Shown in pieces: positions 54,069-63,389 of a stretch of 64,000 bases of DNA. The DNA comes from Lachnospiraceae bacterium. Its GTDB lineage: Bacteria; Bacillota; Clostridia; Lachnospirales; Lachnospiraceae. The stretch spans positions 52,603-116,602 of the forward strand of contig JAFVAO010000069.1 of the NCBI GenBank assembly GCA_017480445.1. The letters run 5' to 3'. Every line of letters begins with the position of its first letter. Within the stretch, counting starts at the first letter, position 1. The notes under the pieces were generated by a model. It had not been told where the DNA came from, did not search any database, and worked only from the letters and a program-made list of their open reading frames with translations. A program made the position numbers and the translations under genes.

Positions 54069-57023
54069 TTGACAGACGCAGGCAATACGGGGCGTGATAT
54101 AGAGGGAAGAGAAGGAGCGGGATCAGCGCGTTATCTCTCGCCGTTTTCCGTGTGGGCATTGTCCTTTGGCTGTGCGGTGGGATGGGGCGCGTTTGTGATG
54201 CCGGGTACGACATTCCTGCCGGCGGCAGGGCCCCTAGGGACAGCGTTTGGCATCTTCATCGGTGCGGTAATTATGCTGATCATCGGCGTCAACTACCACT
54301 ATCTGATGAACAAATATCCGGATGCCGGTGGTACGCTGACCTATACGATCAAGACGTTTGGCTATGATCACGGCTTTATGAGCGCGTGGTTTTTGATACT
54401 GGTCTATGTGGCGATCATTTGGGCGAATGCATCGGCGCTGGGGCTGATCAGCAAGAATCTGCTGGGAACGACCTTTCAGTTCGGGTTCCATTATCAGATC
54501 TTCGGCTATGATGTCTTCTTCGGAGAGGTGCTTTTATCGATTGCGGCGATTGTGATCTGCGGCGTAGTCTGCATGTATGGCAAGCGTCTGGCGGCAGGAT
54601 TGCAGGTGCTGTTTGCACTGTTGCTTTTGGCCGGCGTGGCAGTGTGCGCAATCGCAGTGTTCCGCGCGCCGATGGCGGTGGAGCTGGCACCGGCCTTTGC
54701 GCCGGGGGACAAAGCGCCGCTGCGGCAGGTGTTCACGATCGTTGCGCTGTCACCCTGGGCGTTTGTGGGATTTGAATCGGTTTCCAATTCGGCGGCGGAC
54801 TTCAAATTCCCGGTGAAAAAGACCATACGGATTCTGGCGGCCGCACTGCTCACCAGTACATTCTGCTATATCACACTGACCCTGATGGCTGCCAAAATTG
54901 TACCGGTGATTGCCGGCGGGAAGGCGCCTGTCATATCCGCTTATGCAAACTGGAGCGACTATATTGCGCATCTGGGCAGCATGACAGGGTTGGCGGGATT
55001 GCCTGTTTTCTATGCGGCATCCGCGGGCGGCGGAGATGCCGGCGTGGTGCTCCTGGGCATCGCTGCGTTTGCAGGCATAATGACGGGACTGATCGGAAAT
55101 TTTATCGCGGCAAGCCGCTTGCTTTACACGATGACAGAGGACGGCATCCTGCCGGAATGGTTCGGCAGACTGGATCGGGATGGGAATCCCCGAAATGCGC
55201 TGCTGTTCCTCGTGGGAATTTCAGTGTTCATTCCCTTTTTGGGCAGAACGGCGATCAGCTGGATCGTGGACGTCAACACGGTGGGGGCGACCATCGCCTA
55301 CGCCTACACTTCGGCGGATGCGTTCGCCACGGCGCGCAAGGAAGGAAACAGGAACATGCAGGCGACAGGAAGCATCGGACTGGCGATGTCGGTTCTCTTT
55401 TTCCTGTATTTTATGTCCTGGTCTGCGGGCGCCATGTCTACGGAATCGTATCTGATTCTGGCGAGCTGGAGCATCCTGGGCTTTGTGTATTTTCGCGCGG
55501 TGTTTGCACGGGACGATGACAAGCGGTTCGGAAAGTCCACAGTGGTATGGATCGGTCTGCTGTTTCTGATCTTTTTCACTTCCCTGATGTGGGTGAAACA
55601 GGCCAGCGACGAGATGACCCAGCAGGTGGCGGAGAATATCCGGATCTATTATGAACAAAACAGCGAGGGGATGGATTCGGAAGCGGTGGAGAGCGCGGAG
55701 CAATATGTTGCGGAACAGCTGCGCGTGGCGGACCGGACGCTGACGCGCAACAGTGTCATCCAGATGGGACTGATCGTGGCAAGTCTCGGGATCATGTTCA
55801 GCATCTATACCACCATCTCCCGGCGTGAGCGGCAGATGGAGGTAGACAAGATTGCCGCGCTGGAGAGCAGCAAGGCCAAGACGGTCTTTCTGTCTAACAT
55901 GTCACATGATATCCGCACGCCGCTCAATGCGATTATCGGGTACACCAATCTGGCAGATAAGGAAGGGGTTACCCACGAGGAGATCAAGAATTATATTGGC
56001 AAGATCCAAAACTCCAGTCACCATCTGCTGGCGCTTATCAATGACGCGCTGGAAATGAGCCGTATCGAGAGCGGCAAGATGGAACTGGAGCCGATTGAGA
56101 TCGATCTGAAGAAGGTGCTTCTGGAGACGGAGGATCTGTTTGCGCCGCAGATGGAGAGCAAAGAGATCGATTTTGTGGTGGATGTGTCGGAAGTCAAGGA
56201 TACGCGCGTGCTTTGCGATAAGAACCGCCTGAACCGTGTGCTGCTGAATCTGGTGAGCAATGCTTATAAATTTACGCCGCAGGGCGGTACGGTTTCCGTC
56301 ACGGCGCGGCAGCTGCCCTGTGAGAAAGAGCGGTACGGCCGGTATGAGATCCGGGTGGCGGACAGCGGCATCGGCATGTCGCAGGAATTTGCGGCAAAGG
56401 TGTTTGAAGCGTTTGAGAGAGAGCGGACGTCCACAGTCAGCAAGATTCAGGGAACCGGTCTGGGAATGGCCATTACAAAGAGCATTGTTGACATGATGGG
56501 CGGCACCATCGTGGTGCAGACAGCCAAGGGAAAGGGAACCGCGTTCACGATCCGGATTGACCTCGCACTGCAGGAGACGGATCAAACGGAGGAAGCAGTG
56601 GAGCAGGAGGGCGGCGAATCCCATATTGCTGCGGTGGACTTCAGCACGATGCGACTTTTGCTGGTGGATGATGTGGAGATCAATCAGGAGATTGCGCTGA
56701 TACAGCTGCAAAGTCTCGGCTTTACCGTAGAGATTGCGTCCAACGGCAAAGAGGCGGTGGATAAGGTGGTGGGCGCGGCGCCCGGCTATTACAACGCGGT
56801 GCTGATGGATATTCAGATGCCGGTCATGAACGGGTATGAGGCGACCAGAGCGATTCGTGCCATCTCGGACGAGAATTATTCCCGTATCCCGATCATCGCC
56901 ATGACGGCGGACGCTTTTTCCGAAGATGTGAAGAAGGCGCATGATGCGGGCATGAACGCCCATATTGCCAAACCCATAGACGTCCAGATTATGACCAATG
57001 TATTGAGTGATATTTTGGGATAG
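54069..57023 (+). CDS. APC amino-acid permease fused to hybrid histidine kinase and receiver
   Basis: The TTG start (54069) follows AGAGGAGAGGG; no ATG exists before the first helix. The 984-residue protein has an APC-superfamily permease (residues ~20-490, about 12 helices, with WGAFVMPGTTFLPAAGPLG and VALSPWAFVGFESVSNSA), an extra outer loop and helix (~495-590), then HisKA with FLSNMSHDIRTPLNAIIGY (H at about 617), an HATPase with NRVLLNLVSNAYKF, VADSGIGM and GTGLGMAI, and a C-terminal receiver with LLLVDDVEINQE, the phospho-Asp in NAVLMDIQMPVMNG (about 914) and IAKPID. A transporter-shaped sensor could read an amino acid or polyamine by binding or transport and drive phosphorelay. Partner output is not encoded here; the next two genes are c-di-GMP proteins. 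Confidence 0.9.
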   Translation: MTDAGNTGRDIEGREGAGSARYLSPFSVWALSFGCAVGWGAFVMPGTTFLPAAGPLGTAFGIFIGAVIMLIIGVNYHYLMNKYPDAGGTLTYTIKTFGYDHGFMSAWFLILVYVAIIWANASALGLISKNLLGTTFQFGFHYQIFGYDVFFGEVLLSIAAIVICGVVCMYGKRLAAGLQVLFALLLLAGVAVCAIAVFRAPMAVELAPAFAPGDKAPLRQVFTIVALSPWAFVGFESVSNSAADFKFPVKKTIRILAAALLTSTFCYITLTLMAAKIVPVIAGGKAPVISAYANWSDYIAHLGSMTGLAGLPVFYAASAGGGDAGVVLLGIAAFAGIMTGLIGNFIAASRLLYTMTEDGILPEWFGRLDRDGNPRNALLFLVGISVFIPFLGRTAISWIVDVNTVGATIAYAYTSADAFATARKEGNRNMQATGSIGLAMSVLFFLYFMSWSAGAMSTESYLILASWSILGFVYFRAVFARDDDKRFGKSTVVWIGLLFLIFFTSLMWVKQASDEMTQQVAENIRIYYEQNSEGMDSEAVESAEQYVAEQLRVADRTLTRNSVIQMGLIVASLGIMFSIYTTISRRERQMEVDKIAALESSKAKTVFLSNMSHDIRTPLNAIIGYTNLADKEGVTHEEIKNYIGKIQNSSHHLLALINDALEMSRIESGKMELEPIEIDLKKVLLETEDLFAPQMESKEIDFVVDVSEVKDTRVLCDKNRLNRVLLNLVSNAYKFTPQGGTVSVTARQLPCEKERYGRYEIRVADSGIGMSQEFAAKVFEAFERERTSTVSKIQGTGLGMAITKSIVDMMGGTIVVQTAKGKGTAFTIRIDLALQETDQTEEAVEQEGGESHIAAVDFSTMRLLLVDDVEINQEIALIQLQSLGFTVEIASNGKEAVDKVVGAAPGYYNAVLMDIQMPVMNGYEATRAIRAISDENYSRIPIIAMTADAFSEDVKKAHDAGMNAHIAKPIDVQIMTNVLSDILG

Positions 57024-57065
57024 ATTTATCAGAGGGGTCAGCGGAATTTTCCGGGAGGTGTTCTT

Positions 57066-59648
57066 ATGAGTGACAGAACCAAACAGGAAGTATTGAGAGA
57101 ATATGTGAAGGAACGGATCGATGAGGCGATTGAGCAGGGATATATCAAGGCCTTTTATCAGCCGGTGGCGCGCATCCTGACGGGGGAGATCTGCGGGATG
57201 GAGGCGCTCGCCAGATGGGATGATCCGCAGTATGGCCTGCTGTCTCCGGCGGTGTTTATTCCGGCGCTGGAGGAGGCGAAGCTGATCCACAAGCTGGATA
57301 TGTGCATCATCGAGCAGATCTGCGTACACTATGCACAGCTGCAAAAGAGCAGACAAAAGCTGGTGCCGGTTTCCTTCAACCTGTCCCGGCTGGATTTTCA
57401 TATGTGTGACATCCATGATTTTATCGAAAATGCCATTCGCAAAAACAAGCTTCCGCGGGATATTTTCCACGTGGAGATCACGGAGAGTATCATGGAGAAC
57501 AATCAGGAGCGGATGCAGGATGCCATTGACCGCTTCTGGGAGAGCGGCCTGCGGGTATGGATGGACGATTTCGGCAGCGGTTATTCTTCGCTGAATGTAT
57601 TGAAGGACTATCGCTTTGACACGCTGAAGATCGACATGCTGTTCCTGCGTGATTTCGATGCGCGCTCCAAGGAGATCATCCGCTCGATTGTGGATATGGC
57701 AAAGCGTATCGGCGTGCACACGCTGGCGGAGGGCGTGGAGACGGTTGAACAGCTGCAGTTTCTGCGCAGCATTGGCTGTGAGAAGGCACAGGGGTATTAT
57801 ATCGGCAAGCCCATGCCCTATGAGCAGTGCATGCAGCACTTGGAGGAGATGCATTTTGCGCTGGAATCCCAGAACAAAAAACAGTATTATCATGAGATCG
57901 GCAGTATCAATATTTTAAGTCCCACGCCGCTGCATAAGCAAAACAGTGACGTGCCGGCGGAGGCGGATGTGGAGGAGGGACAGATCTCCCTTGCCATTCT
58001 GGAGATTTCGCGCAAGAAGGTGCATTATCTGTTTGCCAATGACCACTATCTGCACACGGCACACAGCATCGGTTATGATTCACTGCAGGAGGTGGAACAG
58101 CTGATGCAGGGGGAGTCCGGCTTTGCGAAAAAATGCCAGTATATGTTCCAGAAGGCCAGGCAGACCGGCAAGGTTGAGAGTGTGAATTTTGTCAAAAACG
58201 GCAAGCACTGTTTTGTCCAGACACGCCATGTGGCATCCTACACAGGCGGAGACGCATACTTGTGCGTGCTGCAGAATATCTCCAGCGACGGCAGTTATAT
58301 CAAAAACAGTCAGCTGACCGAGTTCGCCGGCGATCTGTTCTCGCTGTATGAGGAGATTGAGGTGGTGGATTTGCAGACAGAAACTTCCCAGAACATCTAC
58401 AGATCCACACAGCTTCTGCAGGAGTACAACAGACGGCCGGTGCGCGAGGAGTTGACTGATTTTGCGGAGCAGCAGGTCTATCCGGAGGACAGAGAGCGCT
58501 ATTTGGAATTTATGGATCTGGACACAGTGGAGCAGCGGCTGGAGGAAAGTCCGGCACCCTTTATCTCCGCACCGTTCCGCATGCGCACCGTAAACGGCGA
58601 CTATGTCTGGCAGCTGAATCTGCTGCTCTATGCGGGAGACAAGCGGGAGCGGAAGGTCATGTGCTGTTCACGGCTGATCGATAACAACAATATCCCTGTG
58701 TTGCGGCGGCACTGGCTGCAGGGCGGAGAGGAGACGCAAAGTGATTTCGCGACAGAGGAGACAGCGGACACAGGTATCTCGCCTGCACTGCTCTGGCAAA
58801 ATCTGGTACATCATTCCAGTGTGATGTTTTTCTGGAAGGACCGCGACAGAAGATTCTGCGGGGCGAGCAGAAGCTTTCTGGACTATTACGGCATACGGTC
58901 TGAGGAGGAGTTAATCGGAAAAAATGATGAAGAGATGGGATGGCATGTGGATCCGCTGCCCTTCAAGAACGACGAGGAGGATGTGCTCGAGACCGGCGCG
59001 CGCACCCGTGAAATCTTCGGACATTGCCTTAACCGTGGCGAGATGCGGAAGATTGTGGCCAGCAAGATGCCGATCTATGATGACGGGAAAATCGTGGGCA
59101 TTGTCGGTTACTTCCGCGATGTGACCCGGCAGGGACTGCCGGAATTAAACGGCGGCGGTGCCCTGCCGGAGAATGAAACAGAAGAGGCCTCCCAGCGGTC
59201 GGAAACGATTGACCCGCAGACCGGCATGTTGAACTTTTTAGGCATTTTTAATTCCATGCTACACTATCAGGAAAGTTATCAGCTGCACAGCATTGACTTT
59301 GGGATCATCTATCTGAATATTGAAAATTTCCGCGCCTACAACAAGGATTACGGCGTGGAGTGGGGAGATGCGCTGCTGCGCGCCGTGGGACAGGCACTGC
59401 GCAAATATGTGGGTGTATCGGGCGTGGTGGCCAGATACAGCGGAGATCACTTTATGGTGCTGTCGCAATGCAACGCGAAGCAGGATCTGGAGGAGCTGCT
59501 TGTCCGGATCGAGGACGGCGTGCGCAGTATCAAAACCGTGGAACAAATTCCCTGTACGGTTTATTTTAAAAAGGGAATCGCGTGCTATTCGGAGGTACAC
59601 AATTTGCAGGCGCTCTATAATCTGGCGGAAGAGCGTGCGCGGGTTTAG
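57066..59648 (+). CDS. EAL phosphodiesterase with PAS and degenerate GGDEF domains
   Basis: The 860-residue protein starts with an intact EAL domain (1-260): GMEALARW, SFNLSRLDFH, HVEITESIM, WMDDFGSGYSS, LKIDMLF, AEGVET and AQGYYIGKP; all c-di-GMP and metal ligands are present, so hydrolysis is expected. A middle region (~290-560) has two divergent PAS-like folds; a clear PAS follows at ~570-700 (VMFFWKDRDRRFCGASRSFL, GIRSEEELIGKND). The C-terminal GGDEF-like domain reads ARYSGDHFMVL in place of RxGGDEF and YLNIENFRAYN in place of the metal motif, so it should not make c-di-GMP but may bind GTP or act as a partner. GGGAGGTG precedes the ATG. Confidence 0.9.
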   Translation: MSDRTKQEVLREYVKERIDEAIEQGYIKAFYQPVARILTGEICGMEALARWDDPQYGLLSPAVFIPALEEAKLIHKLDMCIIEQICVHYAQLQKSRQKLVPVSFNLSRLDFHMCDIHDFIENAIRKNKLPRDIFHVEITESIMENNQERMQDAIDRFWESGLRVWMDDFGSGYSSLNVLKDYRFDTLKIDMLFLRDFDARSKEIIRSIVDMAKRIGVHTLAEGVETVEQLQFLRSIGCEKAQGYYIGKPMPYEQCMQHLEEMHFALESQNKKQYYHEIGSINILSPTPLHKQNSDVPAEADVEEGQISLAILEISRKKVHYLFANDHYLHTAHSIGYDSLQEVEQLMQGESGFAKKCQYMFQKARQTGKVESVNFVKNGKHCFVQTRHVASYTGGDAYLCVLQNISSDGSYIKNSQLTEFAGDLFSLYEEIEVVDLQTETSQNIYRSTQLLQEYNRRPVREELTDFAEQQVYPEDRERYLEFMDLDTVEQRLEESPAPFISAPFRMRTVNGDYVWQLNLLLYAGDKRERKVMCCSRLIDNNNIPVLRRHWLQGGEETQSDFATEETADTGISPALLWQNLVHHSSVMFFWKDRDRRFCGASRSFLDYYGIRSEEELIGKNDEEMGWHVDPLPFKNDEEDVLETGARTREIFGHCLNRGEMRKIVASKMPIYDDGKIVGIVGYFRDVTRQGLPELNGGGALPENETEEASQRSETIDPQTGMLNFLGIFNSMLHYQESYQLHSIDFGIIYLNIENFRAYNKDYGVEWGDALLRAVGQALRKYVGVSGVVARYSGDHFMVLSQCNAKQDLEELLVRIEDGVRSIKTVEQIPCTVYFKKGIACYSEVHNLQALYNLAEERARV

Positions 59649-59659
59649 GAGGTACGGCT

Positions 59660-60721
59660 ATGTATACGGAAAAGCAGTTATCGCAATACCCCTATTTTGC
59701 AAAGGTTTTGGAGAAAAACAGTCTGGATATCGTTTTGGATACATTGACCGGCATTGTCTCCCGTGGATATATTCTGGGATTTGTGCGTGCACTGATCGCG
59801 GACGGGACGCCGTTTACGTTTGCCATGCTGGATCTGGATAACTTTAAATTTATCAACGATACGTACGGGCATCATGTCGGGGACGGCGTGCTGACCGGCG
59901 TGGCGGAGGATCTGATCAAGTATCTGGATGGATATGGCGTGGCTGGCCGGTTCGGCGGGGATGAGATGTTGATTGTGAATCTGCGCGACATTCAGCTGGA
60001 GGATAAGCGGGCTTTTTTGGACGGCTTGTATCACGACGACTCCGTGCTGCGCAAGAACATTGCGCTGGACAATTGCCGCCCGTTTATCACAGGTACGCTG
60101 GGGTGTGCGACCTATCCGGAGAATGCGACGGATTTTGACACCCTGTTTTCCCTGATCGACAAGACACTCTATCGCGGCAAGACCAAGGGGCGCAACTGCT
60201 ATGTCTATTACAGGGAAGACATGCACAAGAACATTCAGATTCAGGAGATCGCAAAGCACGGCCTGTACACGACGCTGCACAGTCTGGCCGTCCAATTTGA
60301 GAAGGGGCATACGGTCTGCGAAAAATTGCAGGCGGTGCTGCCGGGGCTGCTGCAGGAGCTGCGAATCTCTGACTTGTATTACACGGGTACAAGAGGTATT
60401 ATGCATGCGGTCGGCGCGCCGGAGGTGGAAGAGATGGTCAATGACATCGGCGCCCTGATGGCGGAGGATGTGTACGCAACCAATTCCTTCCGACAGATCG
60501 AGTACGTCAGCCCGGTCTTCTATGAAGTGCTGAGAAAACGCGAAGTGGAGACCATTTTGATCGTGCGCATCGGGTCGAAGGAGAAGATGTATGGATGTCT
60601 GTTCTGTGCCCAGCCCAAGAGCCTGCGCATCTGGCAGGAGGACGAATGTGCTATTTTGTATTTTGTCGCGAAATTGCTGGAGTTCCATCTGCGCCTGACC
60701 GGAGAAGAGATGCCGGAGTGA
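59660..60721 (+). CDS. Diguanylate cyclase, GGDEF plus C-terminal GAF-like domain
   Basis: The 353-residue protein has an intact GGDEF domain (about 25-190): FAMLDLDNFKFINDTYGHHV (metal and GTP ligands) and GRFGGDEMLIV, where GGDEM keeps the catalytic GGDE; no RxxD inhibitory site is obvious. The C-terminal ~150 residues (SLAVQFEKGHTVCEKLQAVL, YGCLFCAQPKSL) resemble a GAF-type sensor. It makes c-di-GMP from two GTP. AGGAGG precedes the ATG, 11 bases after the EAL gene stop, so synthesis and breakdown are made from one transcript. Confidence 0.9.
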   Translation: MYTEKQLSQYPYFAKVLEKNSLDIVLDTLTGIVSRGYILGFVRALIADGTPFTFAMLDLDNFKFINDTYGHHVGDGVLTGVAEDLIKYLDGYGVAGRFGGDEMLIVNLRDIQLEDKRAFLDGLYHDDSVLRKNIALDNCRPFITGTLGCATYPENATDFDTLFSLIDKTLYRGKTKGRNCYVYYREDMHKNIQIQEIAKHGLYTTLHSLAVQFEKGHTVCEKLQAVLPGLLQELRISDLYYTGTRGIMHAVGAPEVEEMVNDIGALMAEDVYATNSFRQIEYVSPVFYEVLRKREVETILIVRIGSKEKMYGCLFCAQPKSLRIWQEDECAILYFVAKLLEFHLRLTGEEMPE

Positions 60722-60771
60722 AAGTTTCGCAATTACTGAAAATAATGGAATCTAAGAAAGGATATAAGCGC

Positions 60772-61476
60772 ATGGCGACGAGAATTGCAATCATCACCGC
60801 GCGGGGCGGAAGCAAGCGGATTCCCCGCAAGAATATCAAGGAGTTTTGCGGCAAGCCGATTCTGGCCTATTCCATAGAGGCGGCGGTGCAGTCCGGCATG
60901 TTTGACACGGTGATGGTGTCCACGGATGACGCCGAGATCGCGGAGATTGCAAAGCGGTACGGCGCGGAGGTTCCTTTTTTCCGCAGTGCGGAGACGGCGA
61001 ACGATTACGCGACGACGAACGATGTGCTGTCAGAGGTGCTTGCAGAATATGAGAAGCGGGGGCAGACTTTTGATCTGGCGGTGTGCATCTATCCGACGGC
61101 GCCCTTTGTGACGGCGCGGAAGCTGACAGGTGCCATCGAACAGCTGGAACAGTCGGATGCGGACACCCTGATCCCTGTGGTGGCCTTTTCCTACCCGCCG
61201 CAGCGCGCGATGATCGTCGAGGATGGCAGGCTGGTCTTTGAGTATCCGCAGTATCTGGACAGCCGTTCGCAGGATCTGGTGCCGCATTATCATGATGTAG
61301 GACAATTCTATGTATTCCGCACCAAAAGCTTTCAAAAAAATAAAAAGCTCATGGTGGGGAATATCCTGCCGCTGATCGTGTCGGAGCTGGAGGTGCAGGA
61401 CATCGACAATCTGACGGATTGGGAGATTGCGGAGATCAAGTACCGGATGATGACAAACGGCGGGGAAAAGAAATAA
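60772..61476 (+). CDS. pseF: Pseudaminic acid cytidylyltransferase
   Basis: ATG 60772 (AAAGGATATAAGCGC upstream) gives 234 residues; the frame extends into the cyclase gene but without support. Motifs: IAIITARGGSKRIPRKNIKE (CTP loop), CGKPILAYSIEAAV, VMVSTDDAEIAEIAK, CIYPTAPFV, TRSQDL-like DSRSQDLVPHYHDVGQFYVF (PseF-type, rather than NeuA) and VQDIDNLTDWEIAE. It activates pseudaminic acid (or a close nonulosonate) to the CMP form. The matching early genes pseB and pseC lie 35 kb upstream and carry TAG codons; pseG, pseH and pseI are not seen in the window. Confidence 0.9.
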   Translation: MATRIAIITARGGSKRIPRKNIKEFCGKPILAYSIEAAVQSGMFDTVMVSTDDAEIAEIAKRYGAEVPFFRSAETANDYATTNDVLSEVLAEYEKRGQTFDLAVCIYPTAPFVTARKLTGAIEQLEQSDADTLIPVVAFSYPPQRAMIVEDGRLVFEYPQYLDSRSQDLVPHYHDVGQFYVFRTKSFQKNKKLMVGNILPLIVSELEVQDIDNLTDWEIAEIKYRMMTNGGEKK

Positions 61477-61530
61477 CAGGTAACAAGAGACAGGCAAAGA
61501 CACAGGGAACAAGGAGCGGAGTAAATCGCA

Positions 61531-63240
61531 ATGCCAGAAGAAAGAATACAAAATGTGGGGCAGGATGCGCAAAAGAGACGCATTACCCTATTGTCCAATG
61601 TAAATATGAGTTCGGTCAGCAGACGTCTCTCAAGGGAGGCGCAGGTACACCAGCCCTCCGGATACGGAAACGAGCTGGGTGCGATGATGAATCCGGAATC
61701 CGATTACAATCAGTTTGATCCGGAGATTACGTTCATGATTATGGATCTGGCGGAGCTTGCGGAGCACACCTTTGAAAAGGATGCCGTGGAGGCTTGCGTG
61801 GAACAGTGGTACGCGACGTTTGCGGAGGCGGTGCGCCCGAATCGGATCTATTATGTGAGCGACGTCTACTTATGGAGTCTGGAGCTGGAGGCGACGGATC
61901 TGTTGACAGACAGGGTGGCGCTTGAGCATCTCTGGACCGAGCGGCTGGCGGATCTATGCGAGAAGTTTCCCAACGTGCGCAAATTTCCCTATCGGAGAAT
62001 GATTGCGCAGCTTGGTGAGGAGAACGCCTTTTCCGTGAAAATGTGGTACATGGGCAAGATCCTGCTCAGCAACGAGGCACAGAAGCGGCTGGCGGAGCTG
62101 ATCCTGCGCTATGTGCAGCTGGAGTACCGCACGCCGAAAAAGGTGCTGGTGCTGGATCTCGACAATACGCTCTGGGGAGGACTTGCCGGCGAACACGACA
62201 CGAATCCCGTCGTGCTCTCGGAGGAACACAGCGGACTGGCCTATAAGAATCACCAGCGGGTGATCCGGCAGATGCAGCGGCAGGGCGTGATTCTGGCGAT
62301 TGTCTCCAAGAACAATCCAGAAGATGCGGAGGAAATTCTGAAACATCATCCGCACATGGTACTCCGGCCGGAGTGTTTTGCCGCGACACGCATCAACTGG
62401 AAACCGAAGAGCGAGAATCTGCTGGAGATCGCCGAGGAGCTGAACCTCGGCGTGGATTCCTTTGTGTTCTGGGACGACAGTCCGCAGGAGCGCCTGGAGG
62501 TCGCACAGATGCTACCGCAGGTGACGGTGCCTGATTTTCCGGAGAATCCGGAGGAACTGGCGGGTGCCTTAACGAAGATCTATCATGCCTATTTTGAGAA
62601 GAGTGTGTTGACCCGGGAGGATCTGGACAAGACGGCGCAATACGCGGAGAATGCCAAGCGCAGACAGCTGCAGCAGTCCACCAGCAATTTTTACGAATAT
62701 CTGAAGGAACTAAAGATCGTGGTGACGCGGGTGGAGGCGGACAAGCACTTAAAGCGTCTGGAGGATATGGTCAACAAGACCAATCAGTTCAATCTCACGA
62801 CGGAGCGGCATACCATGAGCGAACTGCAGCAGATTCTAAGCGATCCGTACCAGAAAGTATTTGCCTATCGGGTGGAGGATACCTTCGGCGACAACGGCGT
62901 GGTGGCCTGTGTTATCGTGGATATGTCCCAGGCAGTGCCGACCATCGAGGAATTTCTCATGAGCTGCCGTGTGATGGGCAAAAATGTGGAGTATGGAATC
63001 CTGAAGGATGTGGAGCTGGAGATGCTGGACGAGCATTTCACCAAGCTGCGCGGCTATTACAGCCCCACGGCCAAAAACAAGCCGGTGGAGCAATTTTACG
63101 AAAAGGCCGGCTATGAGATGCTGGGGGAGCGCGCCGACGGCACGAAGGTGTACGAGGTGGATCTGACGCAGGCGCCGATCCGGGAGTTCGTGGGCCAGAT
63201 GGTGCTGGAAAACATCAAGATCAAGGACATTCCGCTGTGA
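61531..63240 (+). CDS. FkbH-like HAD-IIIC protein with C-terminal GNAT domain
   Basis: The 569-residue protein has an N-terminal ~190-residue part (ITFMIMDLAELAEH, VKMWYMGKILLS), a HAD domain with KVLVLDLDNTLWGGLAGEHD (DxD nucleophile), AIVSKNNPEDAEEIL and FVFWDDSPQERLEV, and a GNAT-like C-terminus (VFAYRVEDTFGDNGVVACVI, EFLMSCRVMGKNVEYGI). FkbH proteins load glyceryl groups from bisphosphoglycerate onto acyl carrier proteins; in flagellar-glycan or nonulosonate clusters relatives sit beside pseF, as here, and probably help make an acyl substituent. No carrier protein is visible before the window ends. The gene follows pseF by 54 bases. Confidence 0.85.
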   Translation: MPEERIQNVGQDAQKRRITLLSNVNMSSVSRRLSREAQVHQPSGYGNELGAMMNPESDYNQFDPEITFMIMDLAELAEHTFEKDAVEACVEQWYATFAEAVRPNRIYYVSDVYLWSLELEATDLLTDRVALEHLWTERLADLCEKFPNVRKFPYRRMIAQLGEENAFSVKMWYMGKILLSNEAQKRLAELILRYVQLEYRTPKKVLVLDLDNTLWGGLAGEHDTNPVVLSEEHSGLAYKNHQRVIRQMQRQGVILAIVSKNNPEDAEEILKHHPHMVLRPECFAATRINWKPKSENLLEIAEELNLGVDSFVFWDDSPQERLEVAQMLPQVTVPDFPENPEELAGALTKIYHAYFEKSVLTREDLDKTAQYAENAKRRQLQQSTSNFYEYLKELKIVVTRVEADKHLKRLEDMVNKTNQFNLTTERHTMSELQQILSDPYQKVFAYRVEDTFGDNGVVACVIVDMSQAVPTIEEFLMSCRVMGKNVEYGILKDVELEMLDEHFTKLRGYYSPTAKNKPVEQFYEKAGYEMLGERADGTKVYEVDLTQAPIREFVGQMVLENIKIKDIPL

Positions 63241-63304
63241 TGGTTGATTTCCGTTTCTTAAGAAAAATTCAAGATCCGTAGCGGAAAGATTAAGGATTGA
63301 AAAG

Positions 63305-63333
63305 TTGTGTAACGCCGGAAGGTGTGTTATAGT
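63305..63333 (+). promoter_or_regulatory. Promoter TTGTGT-N17-TATAGT
   Basis: TTGTGT (63305-63310), 17 bases, TATAGT (63328-63333), about 50 bases before the partial gene at 63390. The rest of the 149-base gap shows nothing else recognised. Confidence 0.5.
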
Positions 63334-63389
63334 AGTTGCAGTGTGATCTGCTTTCGGACGGCTTGCGAAAGAGGAAGAGAGGCACAGGT

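Noticed and set aside
55902-57893. Long minus-strand frame opposite the kinase and EAL genes
   Set aside because: Same reason: it mirrors two genes with full catalytic motifs and has no ribosome site or recognisable domain.
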